Shown: positions 11,701 through 24,137, counted from the first letter of the stretch. The stretch: 64,000 bases of DNA from Hirsutella rhossiliensis (GCF_020360975.1 NW_025408672.1:2294001-2358000); one strand, 5' to 3'. The notes: generated by a model not told the origin, from the sequence alone. Program-made: numbers and translations.

Positions 11701-13519
11701 CCTAGTCCGAACCCTGCCCTTAACCTAGCGATTAATAGGGCCGGCTTAAGGACATTATAAATATAAGAATAACGTAGACGAAAGGATACGTTATAAGGGA
11801 TTAACCTAAGCAACGTTATTAAAGGAAAACAGGCTCGTAGGCCTAAGAAATCCCTTATTAATAATATTATCGTAAAGGTAAGTAAGTATAAGCTTTACGT
11901 TAAAGATATACCGCCTCCCCCTACCTCCTTTAACGCGGCAATAGCTTTAGAATTCGTATACGAGTAAAAGGAAGCTATAGACTACGAAATAGAGGAAAAC
12001 TTAGTAAGGGGCACGTAGAAGACTATCCTAAAAACTATTATTAAATAGAAAGGTTACTTCCTAATCCCCTTATATTAGTTCTTTATATATAAGACCGATA
12101 AATAGGGGTATATTATACGCTTTAAAGCACGTATTATAGTTCGTAGAGACCTATAACCTAAAGGTAACGAGGATATATATATAGCTACGCTACGAGCACG
12201 AATATTTCGACTACTAATCGCCTTCTACTACCTCGAGGACTTTAAGACGGAATAATATAACGTAAAAATAGTATTTCTATACGCAATCCTACGCTAAGAA
12301 GTCTATTACTAGCCTCTACCGGGATTCTTAATGCCTAGGCTATGCCTAAAGCTATTAAAAGCACTATATAGGCTCTATATCTCTCTAAAGCTATAGTTTT
12401 AAAGAGATATCTAGTTTCTTTACTAAACTTAGAGCCTAGCAGCTAGTAGAAGACGCCTACGTACTAGTCTATAAGGGCGTTATTATCTTTATCTTCGTAG
12501 ATAACATCGTTATAATATATCTAAAAAGGCAAAAATAATATTAGGAAGAGCTATATAAGGCTATTACGAAAAAATACACCGTTACGTATATAGGAGAGCT
12601 ACGCTAGTTCCTTAGTATTAAGATTATTAGGGATAGGGATCTTAAGAAGATATAGCTCTCGTAAGCTTCCTATATCTCTAAGACCGTAAAGAAATATTAT
12701 ATCCTTAATAATAATATCCTTTATAAACCTAAGATCCCGCTAATAATAGAAGAGCTCGTCCCCTACGAAAAGCAGGCCTTAAAGGAAGAGATATACGAAT
12801 ATATCTCTCTAATTAGGTCGCTTATTTATCTAGCAATTTATACTAGGCTAGATATCGTATTTATAGCTGGAAAGCTAGCCTAATATAATTATAACCCCGG
12901 GCCGCGCTATAGGCACGAAGCACGTAAGTGCCTAGCTTACCTTTATTATATAAGAAACCGCTATATCTACTTTACGGCGATAAACCTAATAAGGCGGCTA
13001 ATATATATATCCGACTCCTTATACGCCGATAACCTAGAGACTAGGAAGTCCTTATAAGGATACGTATTCCTACTCCTTAGTAGGCTAATTAACTAGAAAG
13101 CTACTAAGTAAGCTACTATAATAACGTCCTCTATAGAAGCTAAATTATTAGCACTCTTATAGATAGCTAAGGAATAGGTAGCATTTAGCCGACTAATTAA
13201 GGAGCTTAGCATTAGTATTAAAGGGACTATAGAGCTTTAGTATAATAACCTTTAGACTATTAAGCTTCTAACTAAATTAAGCGCGAAGCTTAAGATAAAC
13301 CTTAAGCACGTTAATATTTATAGATACTAGCTTCGTTAGGAAGTATAGTAAGATCGGATATAAGTTAGCTAGATTATATTAATAGATAACCTAGCTAATA
13401 GTATAACGAAGGCGCTTATATACTAAAAGTATTAGAGCTTTATTAAGTAACTAGGACTAGTAATACGGCCGGAAGATATATTAAGAGATAATATACCTAA
13501 CTACTATATTAAGGCGTAA
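8754..13519 (+). pseudogene. Copia gag-pol polyprotein, 5'-truncated and RIP-mutated
   Basis: A Ty1/Copia polyprotein can be followed through many TAG/TAA stops. Gag begins abruptly at 8754 with THEIWEYADPDG and is nearly open to about 9400. Protease is seen at 9828 as IYDLGADINLFNN (usual DSGA changed to DLGA). Integrase has APLTPTQNGYVERLGAI near 10690. Reverse transcriptase has LLKALYRL near 12340 and FVDNIV at 12494-12511, where the second catalytic Asp has become Asn through a G-to-A change. RNase H has SSTEAELLALL-like text near 13125-13150. The frame ends at a TAA at 13517-13519. Gag and protease share one frame and RT another, so at least one indel lies between. No LTR pair was found for this element; its 5' LTR and gag N-terminus are missing. 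Confidence 0.8.
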
Positions 13520-14599
13520 TGTCTCCCTACTATAGCGAACTTAATAGTCGCCGGATCCTAATAATAAGAGCACTACTATATATACTAAGATTAAGGGATT
13601 TTAATAGCGTAGTTAGATCTTAATTTAGTTAAGAAACTATAAAGATCTAAGGGGTAGAAGTTAGCCTTATTTACTACTAAGAAGTAAAGCTATTACTAGA
13701 CTACCCTTTAATTAATATAATACTATAGCGCTTAAACTTACGATAATCGCGATAGCTTTACTAAATTAAGACTAATTAATATAAGGAATATATTATTAGA
13801 AAGCCTACTATTAGGATTACTTTTATCCTAAATAATAACGTCGCCGGCAAAGGTACTATAGTACTTAGGCTACCTAAAGGGATGCCCTACTATGCCCCTC
13901 CTTATAAGGAAGGTTATAAATATAACTTATAACTACTAGTTAAACGGTAAGAGTAGGTTATATAACCCTATTAATCGTAAGTTCGACTCCCCTTAGGGCG
14001 GAAGAGTAGGTTATATAACTACGCCCTAGGGGGGGCGCGGTTAACGAACTTAGGGGCCTAAGGAGATAGGATATATAGAGGAGGGTTCTCCTTATATCCT
14101 ATCCTTTAAGTCCTAGCTTTTGCCTTTTACTATATTTACCTTCCCTTTTTATAGAATATAATTAGGAGCCTCCCCTATTTTTAGATAACCTCCTTAAATA
14201 GATAGTAAAGCAGCCGAATTTAATATCGGAATAGCCTTATATTTATTAGACTAAACCCTCCTCTACCTATTGCCCTACTATCTAGAAGCTAGGGTAGTAA
14301 GGGGGTATATTAAGGAGAGTAAGTATAAGAAGCTATAGTTATACTTAGTAGACCTAATAGTTATATATAAGGAAGCCTGCCTAACTAATATAACTCCCCT
14401 AGCCTAAGGATATTATATAGGCCTAACTTAGGTATAGGAATATCTTAATGCCCTCTTTTAGCTAGCTATATATAGTTACTATACCTATATAAGCCCCTCC
14501 CTTATCCTAATAGATAGACTAAGATATATATTACTAAATTTACCTTTCTATGCCCCTATTTCTTCTACTATGCTCTTAAGCTACTACTTAAGAACCCTA
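13520..14599. other. RIP-mutated sequence 3' of Copia, no gene resolved
   Basis: Probably the 3' non-coding end and perhaps the LTR of the preceding Copia element, plus the N-terminal part of the following Fot1 remnant. It contains GAGTAGGTTATATAAC twice (13951-13966 and 14004-14019) and a hairpin in which CCCCTTAGGGCG near 13990 pairs with CGCCCTAGGGG near 14023. I could not find the partner LTR that would delimit the element. Confidence 0.4.
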
Positions 14600-15060
14600 G
14601 TATAATAGATCTTATCGATAGATAAGTAAGGGATACCGCCGATAGTAGCTTATACTTATTAGATAGCTAACTTATTGCTTTCCGAGCGAGGCAAAGATCC
14701 TATTAGGGAAAACTAGGTACGGAAGTTTATTAGCCGCTACGGCGATATTAAGGCAAAAGTCTTTAATCTAAATATATAGCGCCGTACGGTTAGTATATAT
14801 CGACTTCTTATTCTCGACGGGCACCGTAGCTATATTAGGCTAGAATTTAATAAGTACTATATAGCTAATTCTATTATAGTACTATAAATGCTTATATATT
14901 CCTTATATATCTTATAGTCTCTTAATATCGGGTGCTTTTTACTGTTAAAAATAATATATAGCTAGAAGGTTTAAGAGAAAATACTTACTAGGATCTATTA
15001 TATCGATAAATAGGACTTTTATAGGAATATAGGATTTATCTATAATTATAAGGTATAGTT
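14600..15060 (+). pseudogene. Fot1/pogo DDE transposase remnant, internally deleted, RIP-mutated
   Basis: One frame from 14630 reads GIPPIVAYTY, then ANLLLSERGKDP, RKFISRYGDIKAK, the CENP-B/Tc5-type DNA-binding part of Fot1/pogo transposases. About 25 codons later the same frame gives RLLILDGH near 14805, then IGCFLLLKIIYS and YYIDK-DFYRN, the C-terminal half of the DDE catalytic domain, where the family has LDGHGSH and LQPLDVGCF. The stretch that normally separates them, including the first catalytic Asp, is missing, so this is an internal deletion derivative. Stops are TAG/TAA at expected Trp/Gln positions. No terminal inverted repeats were identified. Confidence 0.75.
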
Positions 15061-15106
15061 ATAAGTATATAACCGATAGGATTATATATATATATATCTC
15101 GCGAAG

Positions 15107-15581
15107 AGAGATATAAGAAGTATATAAAAATATATAAAGGTAAAATTAGAAGTAAGGGGTCGGATAAGTAGGGCAGAGATATTTAATTCTTATAAGGGCA
15201 GTAATTATAGTAGGGGAGTAATTATTATATTACCTTAATTTTCCTTCTTTCTTCTATCTAACGACCCTCTTTTTACCCGTCTAGTATCTTAATTAATAAA
15301 GAAGATCTTACTTAAAGAAGCTACTAATATCCTTTTAACTACCGAGCTTTTTACTAGGTTTTCCCCTCCTTTCTAGCCGTTGCTAGTATATCCGTCTTAT
15401 CTCTCGCTACCTTTATAGGAAGCTATCGCTACTTCTACTTCCCCTTATACCCCTACCTTCCTTTCTATACCTCTTTTTAGCTCCTTCTTCCTTCTTTTAT
15501 ACTAGGTGTTTTTAGCTTCCTTAATCCCTCTTACTAAGGGATATCTCTAAGAACTACGAAATTAAGCTACGCTTCGTAATA
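15107..15581 (-). repeat. Copia-A family LTR (3' LTR of the old reverse copy)
   Basis: It begins TCTCGCGAAG and ends CTTCGTAATA, the RIP-changed reverse complement of the family ends TGTCGCGAAG...CTTCGCGAGA. It is followed at once by the polypurine-side sequence seen next to the other 3' LTRs. Confidence 0.85.
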
Positions 15582-16772
15582 TACCCCCTTATCTATAGCC
15601 TGCCCTTATAGTAAGGGCATAGCTAATACGGCTTTAGGCTAGTAAGCGTATAAAGGAGGTTCTTAGCTCTATACTTATCCCTTTACCTAAGGAAAGTAAG
15701 GGCCCTTTTAGGTCCCTAGGCTCTTTTAGACCTACTTTAAGGAATAGGGGCCTAGAGAGGGGAAAGTCCTATAAGAAAGGGGGCCTTCTTAGAAGGGAGA
15801 AACCTAATTAAAATAAGGGGCCCTTTAAAGGGAAAACCTCTTCCTTCTTCTTTAGCTATAGACGTTACCTTCTTATACGGGCTATTAGCTCCTCTTATAG
15901 ACTCTTAAGGCGGGCCTCTAAGGATAGCTTCTTATAGACGTCTTCTAGCTTAATTTACTATAAAAAGACAGCTAGCTTTTACTTTAGTAAGGGCTTTATA
16001 TAACCGTTTACTTTTATCGATACTATTAGAACTTAATAGATAGAAATAAGTTCCCTTTAAACCTCTTAGCGTAACTAATACTAGTAGATATTAATATACT
16101 ATAGCTAGGTTAATAGATTACTATTTTCCTTTATAAGAATTTATATAGTCTATATATTATTATAATCTATAGCTAATAGGGATGGTATTTATAGTTATAG
16201 AGATATTAGTAGCCGGCTAAGGAAAATAGCTTCCTTTAAAGCTTTTAAAAGAGCTAGTAGCTCTGCCTCTATACTAGAAGTCGTAATAGTAGCTTACTTT
16301 AAAGCTCTCTAAGTAATAGTTCCTTTAAAAAGGGATATAATATACTCCTATAAGCTCTTTCTATTTAATAAATTATCTATAAAGGACGAATCGCTTAAAT
16401 AAAGGAAGATTTTAGTAGCTAATTTCTTTCTTTCTTACCCTCCTAAGCATAGACTATATAATCTCGTTAAATAGAGATAAAGGATAGCTCTACCTACTAC
16501 CTCTTAATACTTAAGGCTAGGATTCTAGTTATACCTAGCTAGCCGGGAGATTATAAAAGAGATATCCGGTTTAGTAGAAATAGCTAAAAAAAGTAGGGAT
16601 CTTACCTTCTATTAATATTAGTATTTCTCTTACTCCCTAGCTTAAAAGGACGGATTAGTTAAAAGCTCTTCGGTTAATATAAGTATAAAAGGAAGCTTCT
16701 TATTAAGGGAATTAAGGAGGAATTTATAAGCGACCTTATCGATATAGGCGTCTTAAGTAAGATAGATAGTCT

Positions 16773-17257
16773 TATCGCGAAGCGTGGCCTAATTTTATAG
16801 TTCTTAGAGATATCCCTTAGTATAAGGGACCTAGGAAGCTAAAAACACCTAGTATAGAAGAAGGAAGAAAGAGCTAAAAAGAGGTATAGAAAGGAGGGTA
16901 GGGGTATAAGGGGAAGTAAAGGTAGTAATAGCTTTTTATAGAGGTAGCGAAAGATAAGATAGATATATTAGTAATAGCTAGAAAAGAAGGGAAAAACTAG
17001 TAAAAAGCTTAGTAGTTAAAAGGATATTAGTAGCTTCTTTAAGTAGGATCTTCTTTATTAATTAAGATACTAGATAAGTATAAAGAGAGGCGTTAAATAA
17101 AGGAAAGAAAGATAATTAAGGCAATATAATAATTATTCCCTTATTATAATTACTGCCCTTATAAGAATTAAATCTCTCTGCCCTACCTATCCGACCCCTT
17201 ACTTTTAATTTTACCTTTATATATTTTTATATACTTCTTATATCTTTCTTTACGAGA
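16773..17257 (+). repeat. Solo LTR of the Copia-A family inside the old reverse copy
   Basis: A 485-base LTR, TATCGCGAAG...TACGAGA, with no element body attached. The flanks are AGTCT (16768-16772) and ATTCT (17258-17262). The equivalent empty site in the other reverse copy (near 56447-56475) reads AGTCCGTTAGG, so the original target was AGTCC. One flank carries a RIP-type change and the other an additional transversion. This shows loss of an element by LTR-LTR recombination. Confidence 0.85.
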
Positions 17258-18185
17258 ATTCTATTAGGACCTATTTTAAAGGATTTAAATCCCTAGGAAC
17301 TACTTTAGCTCCCTTAGCTTAGTTATCTTATACCTTTATTATAGGCCTTTTATAGCCTCCCTTATAGTAGCTTCTTTTTCTTTTAAGTAAGCCTAGATAA
17401 TATCTTCGACGTAAAAGAAGACTATAATTTTACCCTTTTATATTATATACGGTTCCTAAGGGACTTTCTTAAAGCCTAGGGCTTTAAGGGAGCCGGTTAA
17501 ATACTATTACTAAAGAAGGGGTAATCTTTATAGTTTATATAAAGCTTTCCTAAGCTATAGAACCTTTCTTAGTTATTAGAAACTAAGAGGAAGTTATATA
17601 TAGATAACTTCTTCTTTCTTAAGTAAGTAGTTAATATAGGCGTTAACTATATCTATTTAATTAAGTTCGAGGTCGAATTTTACTACTATAGCTATAAGGG
17701 TCTAAAAAGATATCCTTACTAAGGTAGTTACCTTAGTAAGTAGATCCCTTTTTCCTATTAATTCCTATAAATAACTAGCTAGGCCTTATACTTTTAAAAG
17801 AAGCCGCGTTTATTAGTCTTATAGATAAAGACCTACTTATAGCTAAGGACTTATTTTCCTCTTACCTTTTCCTTAAAGACCTCTTTAAAAGACCCTATCT
17901 CTTTATATAAGGCTAGGTAGTTTTTCTAGGCCTAGGAAAACTAGTCTTTAAAGGGGTATTTTTCTAGCTACTTTTAGTTTACTAGTAGGTCTAAGAGGTC
18001 TCTTTTATATACCTTCCTTACTAATAGCTATAGCTTAAAAAGCTAGCTTACTATAAACGCTTTATAAGAACTGTCTTTTATAAGCGTTAAATAAAAGTTA
18101 GAAAAATAATCGAAATAAGGGAGAAATTAGTCTTCTTTTATATTAGGCCTTATACTTTAATAGGTAAGATCGCACCCTAAGAAAA

Positions 18186-18671
18186 GTTTTATTAACGGTT
18201 TATTTACTTACTTATATACTTAGGAAGAAAGCTTTACTTATTATTATCGCGCCCTTTCTATTAATATCTTAGGTTAGAAAGTCGCTAGGAAGGAGTTTAA
18301 TAGATAAGATTATACCCTTATAGATATTAGCCTATTAAAAGGATAAGACCCCTAGCACTCCTTATTTAACTTCCTTCTAAGTATACTTAAAGGCTTAATA
18401 AAGACCTTAATTATTTAATAAGGTATCTTCCTTAATTATAGTTAATTAGAATTTTTATTTTTCCCCTTTAAAGTAAAGGCCGCTAGTTACGCGACTTTAG
18501 TAAAGATAAAGAGGCATAGAATAAAGAAATCTCTAAGACTTATATTAATAACCTAAGACCCTTAGAGCTATATATAAGACCGATAATTAGATAATTATAT
18601 AGTTAATTACTCTATTAATCCTTAGCTATATACTACGTATACTTTAGGTATATACCCTTATCCTTATTAAA
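18186..18671 (+). repeat. 486-bp terminal direct repeat of Gypsy-1, left copy (probable LTR)
   Basis: It starts GTTTTATTAACGG and ends CTTATTAAA. It aligns without visible length change to 54105-54590, differing mostly by C/T and G/A. It does not show the usual TG...CA ends, even allowing for RIP, so LTR identity rests on position and on the purine-rich AAAGGAGAAAG just before the right copy. Confidence 0.6.
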
Positions 18672-19457
18672 ACTAGTTTCTAGGGCGTAAACTTATTATT
18701 CCGTTCTATTTATACGGCGATAAGTAGCTTTATAAAGCCGAGAATACTTAGAGGACGACAGTACTATTTAGAAAAAATAAAATCTAGGGATTTAATAATT
18801 AAAGTAGTAACTACCTTAATAGCTAGAGTTAGGGACCTAATAAGGTAATAGACTTACCGGGAAATAAATAATTAGATAATACCTTCGCTAGTAGTAAAGG
18901 AAAAGTAATAAGCTAATACTAAAAACCCTTAAGCTCTTATTATTAGCCCTATAACCTTTAATATTAGCGACTTAGTTAAGAAACTATAATCTTTATATAA
19001 TACTTTAAATATATATAAATAATAATAATAGTATAATTTAAACTATTCTAGAACCCTACTAAGACCTCTTACTTATATATATACTAATAATACTAATATA
19101 AGTACTAATAAGGGATACCTTAATAACCTTAACCTTAGCTCTCTTTTATACGGTAGCTTATAAAGAACGTTTACCTCCCTTTAATAAATAAGAAAGTAAG
19201 TAATAAGATAGTTATAATAAGATATCCTTTAACTTTAAAAGCTTTAACTTTAAATTTTATAACCTTATAATCTATAGGCATACTATATCTAGAAACGCTA
19301 GCCGTTAAGAAAGAATATCTAATCCTACTACTAGCGATATAAAAGAATTAAGGTAGATATTAATAAGATTACTAATAAACTTAGAGATATACTTATTAAA
19401 AGCTAAGATAACCTTATAGAAAGACTCTACTAACTATAACTCTTACTTATTAGTAAA
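18672..19457 (+). other. Gypsy-1 5' leader and gag N-terminal region
   Basis: RIP-mutated AT-rich sequence between the left terminal repeat and the recognisable gag. A primer-binding site could not be matched to a tRNA. No separate gene is seen. Confidence 0.4.
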
Positions 19458-20700
19458 TTTAATAGTAAAAACGTAATTAAATTCCTTAAGAAGTTTAAAT
19501 AGGAGATATATATTAACTATATTTATAACTAAGATAGAATAAACTAGCTTAAAGTTTATATCTCCTTTATATAAGCCCCTACTATTAAAATTCTTATATA
19601 TAGACTTACTTAAAAAGAAGTAAAAAAGAGACTCCTTTAATACTACTATATATATAATATTAAATAACTAGAAACTACTAATAACTACTTAGACTATTAT
19701 AATACTAAAAAGCTTAAGATTATTATAAAAGTTATAAAATAGCTTAGTTTCTACTTATACTTATAGCGTAAAGTATAACCTAATAGCTAGGAAGAATCTA
19801 TAGTTTAGTTATACTTTATCTACTATATAATACTAAAGCAACTTATTATTAAAGTTATAAAGAGAAATAAGAAGATATTTAAAGTTATCTTAAAACTCTT
19901 ATATAAAAGCCTTATCTATATAATTAATAACTACTTAATACCTCGCTAAGATATTAAGCGACGAGATATAGTATTTAAAGTTTATAATTAAAAGCTTAAG
20001 AACCTAAAGAAAGACTAGCTCTTTAAGGAAATTAATAAAGTAATAAAAGAAGCTAAATCTAATAAAGGTAAATAAAAGCTTCTTAAAGAGTTAAAGAAAA
20101 TAAATAAGAAACCTAGATAGCCTATAAAGGAGATCTTAGACCTAATAAAAGCCTTTAAAGATATAAAGATTAACCTTACTCGCTAGTAAGAGTAATTATT
20201 TAACTAGCTTAATAAGGAATAAAAACGTATTAATAGTAAAGGCTATTCTTTAAGTTATAGATAAGAAGGTAGTATAAGTACTATTAGATTTTACTACCTA
20301 TTTAATTAATATATATAGTTTTAGGTTAATACTTTTAACTAGCTAAAGAGATACTTTTATTATAGTAAAGAAAGATACTACCTTAATAAGTACGAGGTAT
20401 ACTCTTAAAACTATTAGATTAGATTTATAATATATAAAGTAGTAAATAAGACTTTTTACCTTAAAAGAAAAGATAATAAAAGCGTAATTCCCTTTGTACT
20501 TACTAATAGGTTTTCTTAAATAAGTATATATATTTAAAGGCTTATTATATACTAAGTAGATATATAGCTAGACTCCTTTATATTACTACTTATAAAATAG
20601 GTTAAAGCTATAGTTATACTATCTTACTTAAATTAAGCTACTAGTAAAAGAGAATTTAGTTTCTTAGAGTAGTTCTAGAAATATAAAAGCCTATATAAGT
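19458..20700 (+). pseudogene. Gypsy-1 gag, RIP-mutated
   Basis: One frame opens with FNSKNVIKFLKKFK, which corresponds to the FDGxNVxxFLxxFE start of capsid regions in fungal Gypsy gags; Asp-to-Asn and Gly-to-Ser are both G-to-A changes. The frame continues for several hundred codons broken only by TAG/TAA, with a Lys-rich stretch (about 20040-20140) and a second block with many Tyr and Gln. It would form the virus-like particle. No clear CCHC knuckle remains. The 3' limit is approximate. Confidence 0.6.
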
Positions 20701-23560
20701 AAAAGCTAAGAAATCTAAAAGTAAGCGATATAAAAAAAGAATTAAGAAGGATATTAGTTATTATAATTATAAATAATATATAATAAAGTAATATATATAA
20801 TTAGATAATTTATATAACTATAATAAGGATTAATGCCTATAAAGGGAAAAGATAAAGAGTTAAAAAAGATATAAAGGAAATTAAGATAATAAGAATAGTA
20901 AAGACTAGCTTAAAGATTATCCTTATATACTATAGATATAAAGTAGATCTATATAAGAAGTTTAATAGACTTATAGATAAAATCGTCGGAGAAATTATAT
21001 ATAAAAGAATCTTAATCCCTTTAAATTACTTAATTAACTTTATTTACTAACTAAGCGAGAGACTTAGTATAAGATATATAAATATAGCCTAAGGTATAGA
21101 AAATACTAAATTCTAGACCCTAGAAAAGGTAGAGAGAAATATAAGACCTTATAAAGCTAAGATAATAGTTATAAAAGTAGCTAAAGATAATATAAAGAGT
21201 AGTTTACTCCTCCTTAAATATTTATAAGGAAAACTTATTGTCGCGAAGCGTGGCCTGATTTCGCAGTTCTCGGAGATATCCCTTAGTAAGAGGGACTAAG
21301 GAAGCTAAAAAACACCCGGTATAGAAGAAGGAAGAAGGAGCTAAAAAGAGGTGCAGAAAGGAGGGTAGGGGTATAAGGGGAAGCAGAAGTGGCGATGGAT
21401 TCCTATAGAGGTGGCGAGAGATAAGACGGATATGCCGGCAACGGCTAGAAAGGAGGGGAAAAACCGGCAAAAAGCTCGGTAGTCGAAAGGACATTAGTGG
21501 CTTCTTTAAGCAGGATCTTCTTTGTTAATTAAGATGCTAGAAGGGTATAAAGAGGGGCGTTAGATAGAGGAAAGAAGGACAATCAAGGCAATATAACAAT
21601 CACTCCCCTACCTTTATTGCTGCCCCCGTAAGAATCAAATCCCTCTGCCCTGCTTGTCCGACCCCTTACTTCTAATTTCACCTTCGTGCATTTTCATATA
21701 CTTCTCGCATCTCTCTTCGCGAGACTTATAGTAGCTTTAATATAAGTTAAAGAATAAGATAAAGAATACTAGGTTAAACTAATTAAGCTTACTTACCTTA
21801 CTTATAAAGAATTAGATTATAAGTGCTTTAAAGTCTAATAAGTATTAAAGGAAGTTAGGTTTATAACTAAGATAATTAGTATAATATAACTAGCTTAAGG
21901 ACTATTTAATTAATAAACTTTAGAGGTAATAAGACTAAGGAAAAATAAATTTATTATATAGGAAGTAGTACTCTTAATAAGATAGTAAGAGATAACTTTA
22001 AAGGACTTTATAGCGATTCTTATAATATATATAAATATAGTCCTTATACCTTTTTACTCGCTTAAGTATATATAGGACCTACCTTATATTTAAGTATAGC
22101 TTAGTAGCTAGAAAGCTAAAGTTCTATGCGCCTTAATCGATACGAGGTTTAAAGGAAACCTTATTACTAAAAGATATATAAATATATATAGGCTTAAAAT
22201 CCTACTAATAAGAGTATTAGTAATAGCGTATACTAGTTCCCTTATAAATATAGTTAGGAAGGTAGAAACTAATCTCTATCTAGGTATAGCTTAGATACTA
22301 ATCTATCTTTATATTACGCTAAATAAAGTCTTAGTCCCTTTTATCCTAAGCATACTATTTATTAGAGCCGCGTATATATTATTTAATTATTCCTTAAAGA
22401 ACGGCGATATATAGGTTAAAGATTAAATCGGTACTATCTAAGTAGTTATACTAATAGTAAGAGCTATTAAATAAAAGCTTTTAAACGAGGTTAATATAGT
22501 AAAATCCTTTTAAACTATAACCTTAATAGTTAATAAAAACGTATATAAAAGACTAAAGCTTAAGGAGACTATATAGGAAATAGCTACCTAGCTCCTAAGA
22601 AATATATTTTAGGCTTTAGTAATAAAAGTTAAAGAAGATAACCTAGGAGCTACTTAATAATTATAGAGAAAACCCTTTATAGATACCTTAATAGCTAAGA
22701 TTCTCTTATTAAAAGGTAAGATCCTTAGTTATAAAGGGGGCGCTAACTAAGTCCTTAACCTAGCCTATACTAGTATAAATAAGCCCTTAATAGCACTAGT
22801 ATAATAGTAATTAATTATAAATAAAGGAGATAAGGCGATTCTAGCTATTAAATCTAAAATAGTAAAAGAGATTATAAAAGTTATAGTTATAAAGGCTATA
22901 GGAGAATTTAAGAAAAATATTATTAAAGCTAGAAAGAAGTTTAGAAAGATTTAAAAGGTTAAAGTTAAGATAGGGAGGAAACAACCTATTAGATTATATA
23001 ATCTAAGAGTTAATACTCTCTTTAAAAGAAAAGTAAATAAGATTAACCCTATTAATAATACTTTATTAAATAGCTTAACGCTAAAAAGGGACCCTAACTA
23101 AAAGAAAACTAAATAAAACACCGTTAAAGATAAGATATAGCTTAGACCCTACTTAGAATACTTAATAGAAAACTTCTTAAGTATATAGAAGGGAAAGCGG
23201 TTAATATAAGAGAAACTTAAAGTAATTTATAAATAATATAAGAGCTTTCTTATAAAGGTAGAAATCTAGATCTTTAATAGTATTTTATTTAATAGGGAAG
23301 TAGAATTATCCTAGGACTTTATAGAAAGAGGTAAAGTCGACTTAGCTATAGCCCCCTTATAAGTTATTAAGATAATAAAATATAAGGCGTAGTAAGTAGC
23401 TTTAATTTAGATCCTAAAAGTAATAGAGTAGAAAGTTATTAATATCCTTAAAATTAAATAAGAAATAAGAGTCCTTAAAAAAAGTATAGGCCTTATAAGA
23501 ACCCCTTTTTCTTAGTAGTAAAAAAGATAAAAGACTACGCTTAATTATTTCCGCTATATA
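20701..23560 (+). pseudogene. Gypsy-1 gag end, aspartic protease and linker to RT, interrupted by a solo LTR
   Basis: After the solo LTR (21239-21724) a frame reads ALIDTRFKGNLI near 22129. This corresponds to the ALIDTGSxxNLI active site of Gypsy aspartic proteases, with the catalytic Asp kept and the Gly changed to Arg. A conserved-looking stretch VELSQDFIERGKVDLAIAP near 23300 links to the reverse transcriptase. Stops are TAG/TAA only. Confidence 0.55.
21239..21724 (+). repeat. Solo LTR of the Copia-A family with TSD CTTAT
   Basis: A 486-base LTR from TGTCGCGAAG to CTTCGCGAGA, flanked by perfect CTTAT duplications at 21234-21238 and 21725-21729. No element body is attached. It is one of the least RIP-mutated LTRs here, keeping TGGCCTGATTTCGCAG near its start, while the host sequence around it is saturated. 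It is therefore a late arrival. Confidence 0.93.
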
Positions 23561-24137
23561 TATAAATACCGTTATAATAAGAGATATAAACCTACTACTA
23601 AATATAAATAAGTTTAGCGACTACTTCTCGATATATAAGATCCTTTCCCTCCTAGACCTTTTTTTAGGGTATAATTAAATCCCTCTTAATATTAAAAGCT
23701 ATAACTTAATGATATTCGCGATACTTATTAGCCTCTTATATATATATATACTCCCTTAAAGGGCTATAAACTTAGTCGGCTAATTTATAAGGATAATATA
23801 AAGAATCTTATACGACCTTATACTAAATATCTATAGGAATTTCCTTAATAATATAGGTATTATAAGGCTTAATATAATATATAATAATAAAGAGGTAGCG
23901 CTAAGAGTAAGGAGATTTATCTTTAAATACCTTATTAACCTTAATAAAGTCTTAGTTAATATTAAACTCTTTAGTTATATAATTATAAGAGCTAAATCGA
24001 AATACTACTAGTAAGTAACTAAAGCTATTAGTTATATTTATAGAATAAATAGAAGGTGCCTTATAGAAGCTAAAGTTATTAAAATTAAGGAATAGATAAA
24101 ATACCTTAATATAATATATATTAGAGCTTTCCTTAGT
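23561..24137 (+). pseudogene. Gypsy-1 reverse transcriptase, split by Copia-A
   Basis: The frame reads DYFSIYKILSLLDLFLGYNQIPL (finger and first catalytic Asp region) and later FLNNIGI near 23841, where the family has FLDDIGV. Both catalytic Asp residues have become Asn by G-to-A change, so the enzyme is dead. The frame runs to KVIKIKEQIKYLN and AFLSI at the Copia-A insertion and resumes at 30475 with RYY and FAILVKPLIDLLKKE, the normal continuation in Gypsy pol. It would copy the element RNA into DNA. Confidence 0.75.

Larger units (their letters stand above)
15107..18156 (-). mobile_element. Old reverse copy of the Copia-A family, 3' part (continues at 54591-54789)
   Basis: This starts with a reverse LTR (15107-15581) and continues with sequence parallel to 55276-57357, the interior of the reverse Copia at 54790-61104. 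After removing the solo LTR at 16773-17257 and its TSD, the two interiors have nearly equal length (about 2085 and 2082 bases). Reverse transcriptase, with its YxDDII-like site near 17400-17420, and RNase H are on the minus strand. At 18152 the copy is cut by Gypsy-1 and resumes at 54591. The gag side is not found after 54789. It is heavily RIP-mutated and the oldest layer of the nest. Confidence 0.8.

Noticed and set aside
13967..14003. tRNA-like B box (GTTCGACTCC) suggesting a tRNA gene or SINE
   Set aside because: No anticodon arm with a 5-base stem and 7-base loop with T at position 33 could be drawn, and no A box or acceptor stem fits.
21222..21494. A 90-codon minus-strand frame starting MSFRLPSFLPVF that recurs at 23952-24398 and 29999-30238
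   Set aside because: All copies lie inside Copia-A LTRs, antisense to the element. The recurrence is explained by the LTR copies, and there is no domain or independent support for translation.
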